64,000 bases of DNA from Bacteroidales bacterium (GTDB taxonomy: Bacteria; Bacteroidota; Bacteroidia; Bacteroidales; Bacteroidaceae). A program made the translations under genes and the position numbers. This document shows positions 37,901 through 45,949 of the stretch, piece after piece; the first letter of the stretch is position 1, and each line of letters starts with the position of its first letter. Below the pieces are notes generated by a model. It was not told the DNA's origin, did not search any database, and was given only the letters and a program-made list of their open reading frames with translations. The DNA lies in NCBI GenBank assembly GCA_004557185.1, contig SFEP01000003.1:1-64000 (forward strand), given 5' to 3'.

Positions 37901-38335
37901 GTCGACCACGGAGAATATGATAAGCATGGAGCTCTGGCGCTTCTGCGTAATCACACCGACTTTGGTGACTTCGGAGGGCAGTAAGCCTTGCGCTTTGGCC
38001 ACGCGGTTCTGCACGTTCACGGCTGCCATGTCGGGGTCGGTGCCCTGCTTGAAGGTGATGTCGATGGTGGCATTACCCGTGTTGGTAGCCGTCGAACTCA
38101 TGTAGTCCATATTTTCCACACCGTTGATTTGCTCTTCAAGCGGGGCAATCACGGAGTTGAGCACGGTCTGGGCGTTAGCACCGGTGTAGGTGGTGCTCAC
38201 CTGTATGGTAGGGGGCGCAATGTCGGGATATTGGGTGATGGGGAGTGACACAAGACCCAGCACACCAAGGATGACAATAACCACCGAGATCACGGTGGAC
38301 AGCACCGGACGGTTGATAAATCTGTCTAATTGCAT
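34913..38335 (-). CDS. RND efflux pump, inner-membrane transporter (HAE1/AcrB type)
   Basis: A 1140-residue proton-driven exporter. The start MQLDRFINRPVLSTVISVVI is the usual TM1. The proton-relay Asp pair is in IAIVVDDAIVVVEG, and the TM10 Lys is in GLLAKNAILIVEF. It is about 90-100 residues longer than AcrB: after TM6 an extra stretch (about 530-605) contains two hydrophobic segments, VTVLLIAIAILGMIFGLF and ILASVATVVALLGFIGL. Substrates are unknown. The order adaptor-pump-channel on one strand is standard. Confidence 0.95.
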   Translation of the reverse strand: MQLDRFINRPVLSTVISVVIVILGVLGLVSLPITQYPDIAPPTIQVSTTYTGANAQTVLNSVIAPLEEQINGVENMDYMSSTATNTGNATIDITFKQGTDPDMAAVNVQNRVAKAQGLLPSEVTKVGVITQKRQSSMLIIFSVVDEEDKYTPDFIENYAKINIIPQVQRVKGVGDAMVMGADYSMRIWLKPEKMAEYKLMPSDITSVLAEQNVEAAPGAIGERENQTFQYTLRYRGRLSEEKDFENMVIRSNPDGTIIRVKDVAKVELGRSTYSFSGRVNGHRSVSCIVMQSAGSNATQVVQDIQALLEESRASLPDGLTIREAQNVNDFLFASIHEVIKTLIEAFILVFIVVFIFLQDMRSTIIPAIAIPVALVGTFFMLYLIGFSLNLLTLSAMVLAIAIVVDDAIVVVEGVHAKLDQGYTSARKASIDAMRELGGAIVSITLVMMAVFVPVSFMSGTAGTFYRQFGLTMAISIGFSALNALTLSPALCAILLKPHHKENEEEASLGERMSIAYKAAGQTMLQRYAEAIGRILHPGVTVLLIAIAILGMIFGLFNFESHPILASVATVVALLGFIGLTTEKFKKAFNNTYERILQKYKQQVLGFIQRPFLSMGITVGFIALLIFLMQITPTAMVPNEDTGTIMGVVTMPPGTSQDRTEAYLVKVDSLVRSVPAVQQSTMISGYSFIGGQGPSYGSFIVKLKDWEERSLAESSTVVFASLYLNSRDVFKDAQVLFFQPPMITGYGATNGFTFNLQDRTGGDINKFFSVSKEFLAELVKRPEIESAQTNFNPNFPEYMIDIDAAKCKRAGISPQTILATLQGYYGGLYASNFNRFGKIYRVMVQGERSERANFESLYKIKVRNGDSMAPITEFITISPSFGPDNINRFNMFTSIAINGNPATGYTSGQAIQAIQEVAQQTLPQGYSYEFSGQSREEQSSSGNTTAIVFVLCFVFIYLLLSAQYESYILPFSVLLSVPFGLAGSFIFIHAMGGLNSIIPIFGEAANNIYVQIALIMLMGLLAKNAILIVEFALDRRKMGMSITWAAVLGAGARLRPILMTSLAMIIGLLPMMFAFGVGANGNRALGTTAIGGMLIGMILQIYIVPVLFVIFQSLQEKLTPMHWDDVENSGEAVSDIEQYSK

Positions 38336-38442
38336 AATTGGTGAGGTTGACTGGTAGAATTTCTGTTCCGCCTGCGCCCTCGGGGTGTAGTCCTGGGGCG
38401 TAAGGCACAGAACGTGGAAAAGAGTCGTTTTTTAGTGAACCG

Positions 38443-39612
38443 TTATTTGCTGAAAGGAGTTTTACCGTCCTTCAGGTCGGCCTTGGCCTTGTTTTGGGCG
38501 TCGGTGGCCTGCTTGGGTGTGATGGGGTTGATGGTCATACCGTTCGTGAGCTGGTTCACGCCGTCGACCACAACCTGTTCGCCTGCCTTCAGACCCGAGG
38601 TTACCACAAACTGCTGGCCGTTGTGCTGCGGCAGCACCTGAATTTCGCGCGAGGTCACCTTCTTGTCGGCACCCATTACGTAAACGAAACGCTTGTTCTG
38701 AATTTCATACGTAGCCTTCTGCGGAATGAGAATGACGTTGTTGGCGTGGGTGGGTATGAGCACCGAACCTGTGGCGCCCGAGCGCAGCAGGTGGCTGGCG
38801 TTGTTGAAGGTGGCACGCATCTGCACCGAACCTGTGGATGGGTCAATCACGCCGCTCACCGTGCTCACCGTACCCGTTTCGCCGAACTCCGTGCCGTCCG
38901 ACAGCACCAGGCGCACCTGGGGCATGTTCTTCAGGGCTGCCTGCACGCCGCCGCTTTCACGCGTCAGGGCGAGCAGCTGGTTTTCGGTCATCGAGAAGTA
39001 CACGTACATCTGGTTGATGCTCGACACGGTGGTGAGGGGTTGTGCGCTCGATGCGCTCACCAGGCTGCCCACACGGTAGGGAATCATGCCCACCACGCCG
39101 TCGGCAGGAGCCGTCACCGTGCACCAGCGCAGGTTGTCGCGGGCGCTCATCAGCTGTGCTTCGGCGGCTGCCAGCTGTGCTTCGTAGGAGGCCAGGGTGT
39201 TTTTGGCCATCTGCATGTCGTAGTTTGAGATGATGTTCTGCTTGAAGAGCATCTGCTTGTTCTCCACCGTCAGCTTCTGCGTAGCCACGTTGGCTTTCAT
39301 CACACGCACTTGTGCTTCGGCCTGCTTCACAGCAGCCTGATACACTTCGCTGTCGATGAGGAAGAGGGGCTGGCCCTTGCGCACCGAGGCGCCTTCGTCC
39401 ACCAGCAGTTTGGTGAGGTAGCCACCCACTTTGGGGCGTATTTCAATGTCTTGCATACCCTTGATGGTAGCGGGGTATGATGTTTCCAAATCGGCGGTGG
39501 TGGCCTGCACGGTCACCACGGCGAAATCCTTGTTGGCTTCGGGCATTTGTTGTGATTTGCCGCAGCCTGTCAGCAGGGCGGCAGTCATCATCCATAAAGC
39601 GATTTTCTTCAT
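38443..39612 (-). CDS. RND efflux periplasmic adaptor (AcrA type)
   Basis: The 389-residue membrane fusion protein bridges pump and channel. The signal peptide ends in the lipobox LLTGC (Cys17). The biotinyl-lipoyl half motifs (VGGYLTKLLVDEGASVRKGQ and the later TAPADGVVGMIPYRVG) flank a coiled-coil hairpin of about 70 residues. Beta-barrel and membrane-proximal domains follow. It is the first gene of the efflux operon; no regulator gene of the TetR, MarR or AraC type lies nearby. Confidence 0.95.
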   Translation of the reverse strand: MKKIALWMMTAALLTGCGKSQQMPEANKDFAVVTVQATTADLETSYPATIKGMQDIEIRPKVGGYLTKLLVDEGASVRKGQPLFLIDSEVYQAAVKQAEAQVRVMKANVATQKLTVENKQMLFKQNIISNYDMQMAKNTLASYEAQLAAAEAQLMSARDNLRWCTVTAPADGVVGMIPYRVGSLVSASSAQPLTTVSSINQMYVYFSMTENQLLALTRESGGVQAALKNMPQVRLVLSDGTEFGETGTVSTVSGVIDPSTGSVQMRATFNNASHLLRSGATGSVLIPTHANNVILIPQKATYEIQNKRFVYVMGADKKVTSREIQVLPQHNGQQFVVTSGLKAGEQVVVDGVNQLTNGMTINPITPKQATDAQNKAKADLKDGKTPFSK

Positions 39613-39698
39613 GTGTGGTTGGGTTTATGTAAGATTTTGTTTGTTTTCAGTTGTGTAAAAAAGCATCTTTTACATGCATGCCTACACTAATTCGTGTG

Positions 39699-39706
39699 CA
39701 AAGTTA
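39699..39706 (-). promoter_or_regulatory. -7 box upstream of the efflux operon
   Basis: TAACTTTG on the minus strand, 87 bases before the adaptor ATG. No TTTG is found at -33. The stretch 39707-40023 shows no supported gene. Confidence 0.45.
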
Positions 39707-40023
39707 GAGTAAAAAAACTTTTCCCTACCTTATAGTTTTCGGCAAATATGTAAATGTTAATCTTTTTTATAGGTCAATCAGCCTCAAACACATACGCTTC
39801 AGTAGTTATTGTCAACCTTGTGTGGCAAAACGTTCGGCAGCGTCGGCCGCTGGTAAAAGTTGTGTGCGGGGCAGCGTTCCTCTCACATGGCATTCGATCC
39901 TTTTCATAAATGGCGTTTTTGGTGGTCCATACATTTCCCTGCTTTCATCCCCGCATGGTGGCGGGTGCCTGGCGTTGTCGCCCCCACATCAATCATAAGG
40001 AAAGGCACTCCCGCGGCCTTACA

Positions 40024-40154
40024 TATTTTCAAAAAAGAATGGCGACGCTGGAAAAAATTTTTCCACGGCTTGAAAATATTTTGTCAAGGCATGAAAAAAG
40101 TTTTTCAAGGCTTGAAAAAAAATTTTCAAGTGTGGCTGTTTTTTTTTGAAAATA
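40024..40154. repeat. Tandem palindrome element E with inverted arms (21-base period)
   Basis: Arms start with TATTTTCAAAAAA at 40024 and end with TTTTTGAAAATA at 40154. Unit starts lie at 40048, 40069, 40090 and 40111 (CTGGAAAA, CTTGAAAA, CATGAAAA, CTTGAAAA), all 21 bases apart. Arms and units match element D; the flank AAGGCACTC precedes it as in D. Confidence 0.88.
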
Positions 40155-40242
40155 TTCGAGGCCCTTTTATCACGTATAGGCTACCCGCGGGGCGTTGCAT
40201 TAGGCCTATGAATTTCGTGTGGAAATGGCTGTTATGCAGTAT

Positions 40243-40291
40243 ATAAAAAGCATGTCCGCGCAGCCCCCGTGGCGGGAGTGGCGCGGACATG
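40243..40291 (-). terminator. Intrinsic terminator after the PCMD gene
   Basis: CATGTCCGCGC (40251-40261) pairs perfectly with GCGCGGACATG (40281-40291). The minus strand continues CTTTTTATAT. Confidence 0.88.
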
Positions 40292-40321
40292 TGTGTCGTA
40301 GTGGTGGGTGTGCGTAGTGGT

Positions 40322-41320
40322 TTAGTAGGCCAGACGCACGTTGTCAACCCAGAGCGTGTTGCCCACGCTGCCTATGTAGGCACCGCCGTGCGAGGAGTCG
40401 AACTGCAGCACGAGGTGGGTGGGCGTGTCGTTGGCATTGCCCCAGCCCACTTCCTTCACGGGCACCATCTTGCCTTTCGAGTTCTTGGCGTATTTGGTGT
40501 TTTCGCCCGAGGTCAGAGCCCATGCGGAGTTGTAAATTTTCAGTTTAGTAATGTCGCCGTAGTAGATGGGGAAGCGTGCATTGTTCACCCAGTCGGTGTT
40601 CGAGATGAAGCGGCGTACCATGGTGCCCACACGTTTGGCATAGATGTTTCCGTGAGCATCCTCCCAGCGCTTTTGCAGGTAGAGAATGACGTCGGGCATG
40701 TCCTTGCCTGCCACGGTGGAGGGCTTGCCGAATCCCGTCTGCTTGACGCGGTTGGGCTGGCCGGAGAGTTTCACCTTGTAGTCGAACACGAGGGCGGTGG
40801 GGCGCTTGGTGAACTTGACGCCGGCGTTGAGCTTGCTCATGGGGTTCTTGGTGTTGGTGATGGGCTCCTGCGTCTGTCCCAGGTAGATGGAGCCGGCAGC
40901 CAGCACCTTGATGTTGACGATGCCCAGCACCTTGCACTCTTCCAGGTGGGTGTAGAGCTTGGCGCAGTAGCCGTGGCCGGGGTGCGTGTCGCGGTAGACG
41001 CTGACGTTGGTCTTGGTGATGCCCGAGACCTTGGCCATGACGTTGGAGCAGGCCCAAGGCGTGCCGCCGGTGCCGAGGTAGGGGTTGTTGTTGTTCCACG
41101 TGCCGTTGGGGGCGATGTGGTAGAGCGTCTTGGTGTCGCCGCCTATGATGCCGCTCTCCTTGACGTGGCGCACGAGCCACTGGTCGAAGTTGCCGAAGCG
41201 GATGTATTCCATTGTGCCCTCTTCGCCGTGCGTTTGCAGGTATTCGGGGGAGTAGGGGATAGCGCGTGCCGTGCCAGCGAGGCAGAGTAGCAGCATGAGG
41301 ATTGAAAAGGTTTTCTTCAT
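40322..41320 (-). CDS. Secreted PCMD-domain protein
   Basis: The 332-residue exported protein starts at ATG 41320, where MKKTFSILMLLLCLAGTARA gives a signal peptide. The remainder resembles the PCMD (putative carbohydrate metabolism) domain of Bacteroidales: a jelly-roll-like beta protein with GKPSTVAGKDMPDVILYLQ cut by its turn, and ending SSHGGAYIGSVGNTLWVDN. The PCMD match is from pattern memory and covers the C-terminal two thirds. The domain is often found on cell-surface or T9SS-unrelated secreted proteins; its chemistry is unproven. It appears monocistronic. Confidence 0.7.
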   Translation of the reverse strand: MKKTFSILMLLLCLAGTARAIPYSPEYLQTHGEEGTMEYIRFGNFDQWLVRHVKESGIIGGDTKTLYHIAPNGTWNNNNPYLGTGGTPWACSNVMAKVSGITKTNVSVYRDTHPGHGYCAKLYTHLEECKVLGIVNIKVLAAGSIYLGQTQEPITNTKNPMSKLNAGVKFTKRPTALVFDYKVKLSGQPNRVKQTGFGKPSTVAGKDMPDVILYLQKRWEDAHGNIYAKRVGTMVRRFISNTDWVNNARFPIYYGDITKLKIYNSAWALTSGENTKYAKNSKGKMVPVKEVGWGNANDTPTHLVLQFDSSHGGAYIGSVGNTLWVDNVRLAY

Positions 41321-41438
41321 TGTAGTATAAGGTGTTTGAATGGCTGGCGTGCGGTGGCGTTTACACCCGCAGTGACGTGGCACCGTGCGCTGGGCCGAAT
41401 GACTTGTTGTGTTGATTTTGACGATAGGTACTGGAGGC

Positions 41439-42755
41439 TCAGAAAGCCTCGTTGACGCAGAAGATGAAGCCGCCGCCGTGGCGCGTGAAGCCGTAGTCGA
41501 TGCGCACGTTCACCTTGTGCTTGAACTCCCAGCGATAGCCAATGCCTGCGTTAGGAAGGGTCTTGCGGAAAGCCATCTCGCTGACCTTTGGGGCAACGTT
41601 GGCCGCTGCCACCCACAGGGCTACGCCGTGGCGCTTCCTGATGTTCTGTCGCAGTTCCACCTGCCCCTCTACCAGTTGCTTGTCGCGGTAGCGCCCTTCG
41701 TAGTAGCCGCGCATGCGGTTGTTGGAGCCCACCTCGCTCAGTAGCGCCCAGGGGGTGTGGCCGTAGTTGAACTGACCGTGCAACTCGCCTGCCAGCACGC
41801 CGCCCTTCCACACCTTGATGTATTTGGCCAGCGTGGCCTCGGTGGTGCTGAAGTTGTTTCGCCCGTTGGCCAGAAAGCGGGGCGTGAAGGTTTGGTCTAT
41901 TTGCATGAACAGGCCGCGTGAGGCGTTGGTCATGTAGTCGCGCGAGTCGTAGGTGAAGGACACACCCACCGTCTTGGCATTGATGCGCAGGGCCTGCCCC
42001 TGCCACAGGTGTTCCCTGCCAGCGGCGATGTCCTTGGCCTGCATGTAGCGGTAGTTGATGAGCGGGCCGAAGTAGGTTTTTGGTGCTATGCGGAACATGA
42101 AGCGCGCCATGGCGTTGACGCGGTTGCGGCGGTAGTTGGTTTCATTGGCGTCGACATCGGCCATTTCGTAGCCTATGCCCCAGAACTGTGTGCTGAAGGT
42201 GGAGAGCGTCAGTTTGTAGTCGAGGCGGTAGCGCTCCTTGGGCCAAATGTGGTTGCCCAGGACGCCCACCAGGAAGAAGCCCTTGGTGGTCATGTCGGTG
42301 AAGACGGAAGCGTTGGAGCGGGGCAGTGCCTTGTCAAGGCGGTCGGTGCTGTAGGTTGCGGTGGCCATGATGCCCAGTCCCAGCCCCGTGGTGGCCGAGT
42401 AGTGCGGACCGGGCAGCACACCGAAGTCGATGCGCTTCTGCGGCTTGGGCTTGTTGGAGTTGCGGAAGTAGTCGTACAAACGTTTCATGACCCCGCGGCG
42501 CGGCTGTGTGCTGTCGGTCGCCAGCGATGCCACGCTGTCGCAGTCGGCCTGGCGGGCTATGCTGTCGGTCGCCAGGCAGGGCTTTTCACCAAGGTCGTGG
42601 GCGTGAAGTGGCATGAGCGCCATGCTCCCTGTCATGGCAAGCAGAGCCAGCGCCCGTTGGCGTTTGGCAAGAAGGCCTGACAGGAAAGACTTGAGCTTGC
42701 AGGTGAGGGCGAAAGACCCAGCCGTGCAAGGCTTGAAACGGGTGATAACGTGCAC
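41439..42755 (-). CDS. BamA/TamA (Omp85) family outer-membrane barrel protein
   Basis: A beta-barrel protein without POTRA domains. The C-terminal half fits the surface-antigen (Omp85) barrel: FGVLPGPHYSATTGLGLG, the SFTYDSRDYMTNASRG strand pair and a terminal Phe (VNEAF). A GTG at 42755 is proposed as start because the -7 box lies at 42788-42795, downstream of the only earlier ATG (42827). The N-terminus then holds a long signal-type segment ending near MPLHAHD. A role as a general assembly factor is unlikely, since bamA itself would be longer and have POTRA repeats. Confidence 0.75.
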   Translation of the reverse strand: MHVITRFKPCTAGSFALTCKLKSFLSGLLAKRQRALALLAMTGSMALMPLHAHDLGEKPCLATDSIARQADCDSVASLATDSTQPRRGVMKRLYDYFRNSNKPKPQKRIDFGVLPGPHYSATTGLGLGIMATATYSTDRLDKALPRSNASVFTDMTTKGFFLVGVLGNHIWPKERYRLDYKLTLSTFSTQFWGIGYEMADVDANETNYRRNRVNAMARFMFRIAPKTYFGPLINYRYMQAKDIAAGREHLWQGQALRINAKTVGVSFTYDSRDYMTNASRGLFMQIDQTFTPRFLANGRNNFSTTEATLAKYIKVWKGGVLAGELHGQFNYGHTPWALLSEVGSNNRMRGYYEGRYRDKQLVEGQVELRQNIRKRHGVALWVAAANVAPKVSEMAFRKTLPNAGIGYRWEFKHKVNVRIDYGFTRHGGGFIFCVNEAF

Positions 42756-42787
42756 AATAATGTGTGAATTAGGGTGTTTTGAGGTTG

Positions 42788-42819
42788 CAAAAGTACTTAT
42801 TTGCCTTTGCTCATGCAAG
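42788..42819 (-). promoter_or_regulatory. Promoter of the Omp85-type gene
   Basis: Minus-strand TACTTTTG (42788-42795) with CTTG 20 bases upstream (42816-42819). Confidence 0.55.
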
Positions 42820-42900
42820 TACAGCAAGTGCCGAATTGAGCCAAATGCGCAAATAACTATGCTCTGAGCACCTTATATGACAAGGTTTGCCACATGCGCA

Positions 42901-42930
42901 TGACATTGGCGAGGGTCAGCCTCAATGTCA
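42901..42930. repeat. Perfect 8-base inverted repeat
   Basis: TGACATTG (42901-42908) and CAATGTCA (42923-42930) pair perfectly, and flanking GCA/TGC bases extend the stem with a bulge. It lies between the OprO/P terminator and the Omp85-type promoter. Confidence 0.5.
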
Positions 42931-42934
42931 CATG

Positions 42935-42975
42935 CAAAAGCATCCGCTACACCCCAAGGGGTATGGCGGATGCTT
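42935..42975 (-). terminator. Intrinsic terminator after the OprO/P gene
   Basis: AAGCATCCGC (42938-42947) pairs with GCGGATGCTT (42966-42975), with an inner CCCC/GGGG stem. The minus strand continues CTTTTGC. Confidence 0.8.
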
Positions 42976-42991
42976 GTAGGGAGAGGTCTGA

Positions 42992-44146
42992 TTAGAAGCG
43001 GGCCGTCACTTGCACGTCGAAGGTGTTGTAGTGCGAATCGCTGGGCAGGGCGGCATGCCGTGCGGCGCGGTTGTCGGTGAAGGTGTAGTTCAGTTGGAAC
43101 ACGAAGTTCTTACCCAGAACGTAGTTGCCCGACAGGCCGTAGTTTGTGATGAGTGAATTCCACGTTTTGGCATCGCGGTAGCAGTCGTAGCGGGCATAGA
43201 CCTTGGCACGCTTGGCTACGGGCACGCCGAGGGTGGCATACCAGGCGTCGCTGCGGTCGGCGGCCGAGGCTGAGGTGGTGACACCGCCCACCGAACTCAT
43301 GTATTCGCCGCGCACGGTCCATTTGTCTTCATACTTCAGACCTACGCCCCAGCGAACGCGCTTCACGCTTGGCAGCTGCGGATTTGCCTCGTCGTACTTG
43401 TAACTCTCGTTGGTGTATTTGCCATTCCAGCCGAAGCCGCCGATGGCCAGGTTCTTCACGGGGCTTATCCACAAACCGCCGATGAGGTCCTTGTGATTGT
43501 CCTTGTCGGTGTGGTTGATGCCCTGTCCGTTGAAGAAGCCCACCTGGTAGTGCAGCCAGTGGTGGCCGTCGGGTGCCTTGAAGAGGTCGCCCTGCAATTG
43601 TACGCCGAGGTCGCGACCCGAACTCTTGTGCTCGCCGCAGCGGTCGTTGATGGAGGCCAGCTTCAACGTGGCCTGTGAATAGCTGCCCAAGCCTACGTCG
43701 ATGGGGTTGTAGGGGTTTTCAAAGCCGAAGGGACGTTTGAACTGACCCATCTTGACCTTGAAGAAGGCAAACTTCTGCCATTCGATAAAGGCGTCGACAA
43801 TGCGCGGGCCTTTGTCGTTGCCGGGTGCACCGTTAACCTCCATCTGCACTTTGTAGTAGAAGTCGTTGAACATACGTCCGTCCAGATACAGACGCACGAA
43901 GCGGAGGTCGAAGCCGCCGTTTGACTTCTGGCCGCTACGGTCGCTGATGGAGTACTTGGTCATGATGTAGCCACCGAACTTGATGGATGGGTTGGCTTGC
44001 TGGAAGAATTGGCCCACCTTGCGGGGCGTGCGGGCAACGTCGCTTAGCGTGGAGTCGACGTGCGTGACCGCGAGTTCGTTCACGGTATCTGCGGCAGCCG
44101 GCAGGCAAACGAATGCCAAGGCGGACAGCAGTTTGAAGTGTAGCAT
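42992..44146 (-). CDS. Phosphate-selective porin (OprO/OprP family)
   Basis: A 384-residue outer-membrane porin. ATG 44146 is chosen for the signal peptide MLHFKLLSALAFVCLPAAA. The mature protein contains FGGYIMTKYSI, then DLRFVRLYLDGRMFNDFYYKVQ broken across two strands, KVKMGQFKRPFGFENPY, and a C-terminal Phe (VQVTARF), all of the OprO/P family. Whether it prefers phosphate or other anions cannot be told; no pst or pho genes are near. It is the gene behind the ABC exporter on the same strand. Confidence 0.87.
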   Translation of the reverse strand: MLHFKLLSALAFVCLPAAADTVNELAVTHVDSTLSDVARTPRKVGQFFQQANPSIKFGGYIMTKYSISDRSGQKSNGGFDLRFVRLYLDGRMFNDFYYKVQMEVNGAPGNDKGPRIVDAFIEWQKFAFFKVKMGQFKRPFGFENPYNPIDVGLGSYSQATLKLASINDRCGEHKSSGRDLGVQLQGDLFKAPDGHHWLHYQVGFFNGQGINHTDKDNHKDLIGGLWISPVKNLAIGGFGWNGKYTNESYKYDEANPQLPSVKRVRWGVGLKYEDKWTVRGEYMSSVGGVTTSASAADRSDAWYATLGVPVAKRAKVYARYDCYRDAKTWNSLITNYGLSGNYVLGKNFVFQLNYTFTDNRAARHAALPSDSHYNTFDVQVTARF

Positions 44147-44242
44147 GATGTGAGTGATGAATGTTGATGTGATTGGTTGGGTTCTGCTTGAAGGGCGGCG
44201 CAGCCTGATGCCGCCATACTCCATATTATATATAAGGAGAAC

Positions 44243-45940
44243 TTACTCTATGTGCAGCTGGTGTGAAGCGTAGCGCATCACCTCGGGGCGGTGGGTGATG
44301 AAGAGCATGGTTTGGTGCTGCCGTGCGCGGGCTATGTTTTGCAGCACCTTACGCTCGGTTTCAGCGTCGAGGGCCGAGGTGGCCTCGTCGAAAATCAGGA
44401 TGCAGCCCGTGTTGAGCAAGGCGCGGGCTATGGCAATGCGTTGCGCCTGCCCCTCCGACAGGCCGCCGCCTGCCTCACTGCATGGCGCATCGAGCCCTTT
44501 GGGGTGGCGGAACACGAAGTCGGCGCAGGCATCTCGGAGCGCCTGCTGCATTTGCGCTTCGGTGGCCTCGGGGTTACCCATGAGCAGGTTGGTGCGTATG
44601 GTTCCCGAAAAGAGTGTGTTGCCCTGCGGCACGTAGCAGAAGTTGGTGCGCAGGTGGGCTGCCGTTTCATGTCGCTGACCCTCACCGTCGATCAGTGTGA
44701 TGCGGCCGCCAGTGGGGTGGGTGAGCGCCAGCAGTAAGCGAATGAGTGTGGTTTTGCCCGAACCTGTCTCGCCCAGTATGGCGGTGACGCTGCCCGCGGG
44801 GAAGGTATGGCTGAAGTGGTGGAAAATCGTGCGCTCGCCTTTGTCGTAGGCAAAGTCAAGTTGCGACACCTCGATGGCCACCGGCCCCGTGAGCTGCACG
44901 TCGCGCCCTGCATCCTCCTGAGGTATCTCCTCCAGATCCATCAAACGTTCGGCCGCCGTGAAGGCATTAATAAAAATGGGAATGAAGCGCGAAAGGTTGC
45001 GCACGGGTTCTTGAATTTGACCTACAAGTTGAATGAAAGCAATGAACGCGCCGTAGGAGATAAGTCCCTGTTGCAGGCTCAGCGTGCCCCAGGTGAAGGT
45101 GACGAAGTAGCCTGTGGCAAAGCCCAGGTTGAGCAGTGTGGAAGAAATGGTGGAGTAACGGGTGCGCTTCAGAATGCAGCGGTGCAGTTCGTGCTGGCGC
45201 ACCGTGAGTCCTTGCAGCGTGGCCGCTACGCGTTGCAGCGTCTTGATGACGAGGGCGTGCTGCAACGTTTCCTGAATGATGGACTGTATGGAACTGTCGA
45301 GGTCGCGTGCCTGGTGTGTGAGGCGGCGCATGCGTTTCACGTAGAGCTTACTCGAAAGAATGAAGAACGGCACCACCAGCACCACGATGACGGCCAGCGT
45401 GCGATCCATGAAGAAGAGGAAGAGGAAGGCGCCGAGGAATTGCAGGAAGGTGGTAACGAAAAGCGGAATGCTCTCAGTGGTGAAGTTGACCACGTCGCGC
45501 ACGTCCTGCTCCAGGCGGTTGGTCAGATTGCCCGTGTGAAAGCGGCGCAACGCCTCCCACCTGCCGCGCAGCAGGCGGCCGAAGATGTAGCGCTGCATGG
45601 TGTTGAGCGCCTTGACGCCCAGAATGGCCCGTATCCACCGCATGCTGAGGCCCAGCACGAGGCGCAACGCCATGATGAGTGCCAGCAAGGCAAGGGCACG
45701 TGGCAGGGTGGTGAATGTAGACTGGTGCGTGGCAATGTCGACCGTGGTCTTGGTGGCCCACACCATGGCCAAATCAAGTAGCACAAGCGTGGTGCCAATG
45801 CCAATGTTGAGCATCACTTGCAGGTGATGCCCTGAGAGTTGGCGATAAAGGTAGCGGCTGATGTGCAGTATAGGGCGTGTAGTCACGGCTGTGCTATATA
45901 TATAAAGGAGTAAAAAGGCTGAAAATGCCAGGGCTGGCAT
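44243..45940 (-). CDS. ABC transporter, fused permease and ATPase
   Basis: A 565-residue half-transporter of the exporter type. Membrane domain about 40-330 with six hydrophobic segments; nucleotide domain after about 350. Walker A is GETGSGKT (390-397), the signature LSEGQ (494-498), Walker B ILIFDEA (514-520), and the H-loop is FITHRPE. The first 20 residues look hydrophobic but overlap an AT-rich tract, and GTG 45886 may be the real start. It should act as a homodimer; the substrate is unknown. nadK ends 9 bases upstream. Confidence 0.88.
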   Translation of the reverse strand: MPALAFSAFLLLYIYSTAVTTRPILHISRYLYRQLSGHHLQVMLNIGIGTTLVLLDLAMVWATKTTVDIATHQSTFTTLPRALALLALIMALRLVLGLSMRWIRAILGVKALNTMQRYIFGRLLRGRWEALRRFHTGNLTNRLEQDVRDVVNFTTESIPLFVTTFLQFLGAFLFLFFMDRTLAVIVVLVVPFFILSSKLYVKRMRRLTHQARDLDSSIQSIIQETLQHALVIKTLQRVAATLQGLTVRQHELHRCILKRTRYSTISSTLLNLGFATGYFVTFTWGTLSLQQGLISYGAFIAFIQLVGQIQEPVRNLSRFIPIFINAFTAAERLMDLEEIPQEDAGRDVQLTGPVAIEVSQLDFAYDKGERTIFHHFSHTFPAGSVTAILGETGSGKTTLIRLLLALTHPTGGRITLIDGEGQRHETAAHLRTNFCYVPQGNTLFSGTIRTNLLMGNPEATEAQMQQALRDACADFVFRHPKGLDAPCSEAGGGLSEGQAQRIAIARALLNTGCILIFDEATSALDAETERKVLQNIARARQHQTMLFITHRPEVMRYASHQLHIE

Positions 45941-45949
45941 GAGCGGCTA

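Noticed and set aside
39860..40246. 128-residue + strand frame
   Set aside because: It overlaps element E and gains its Lys/Phe richness from the A/T units.
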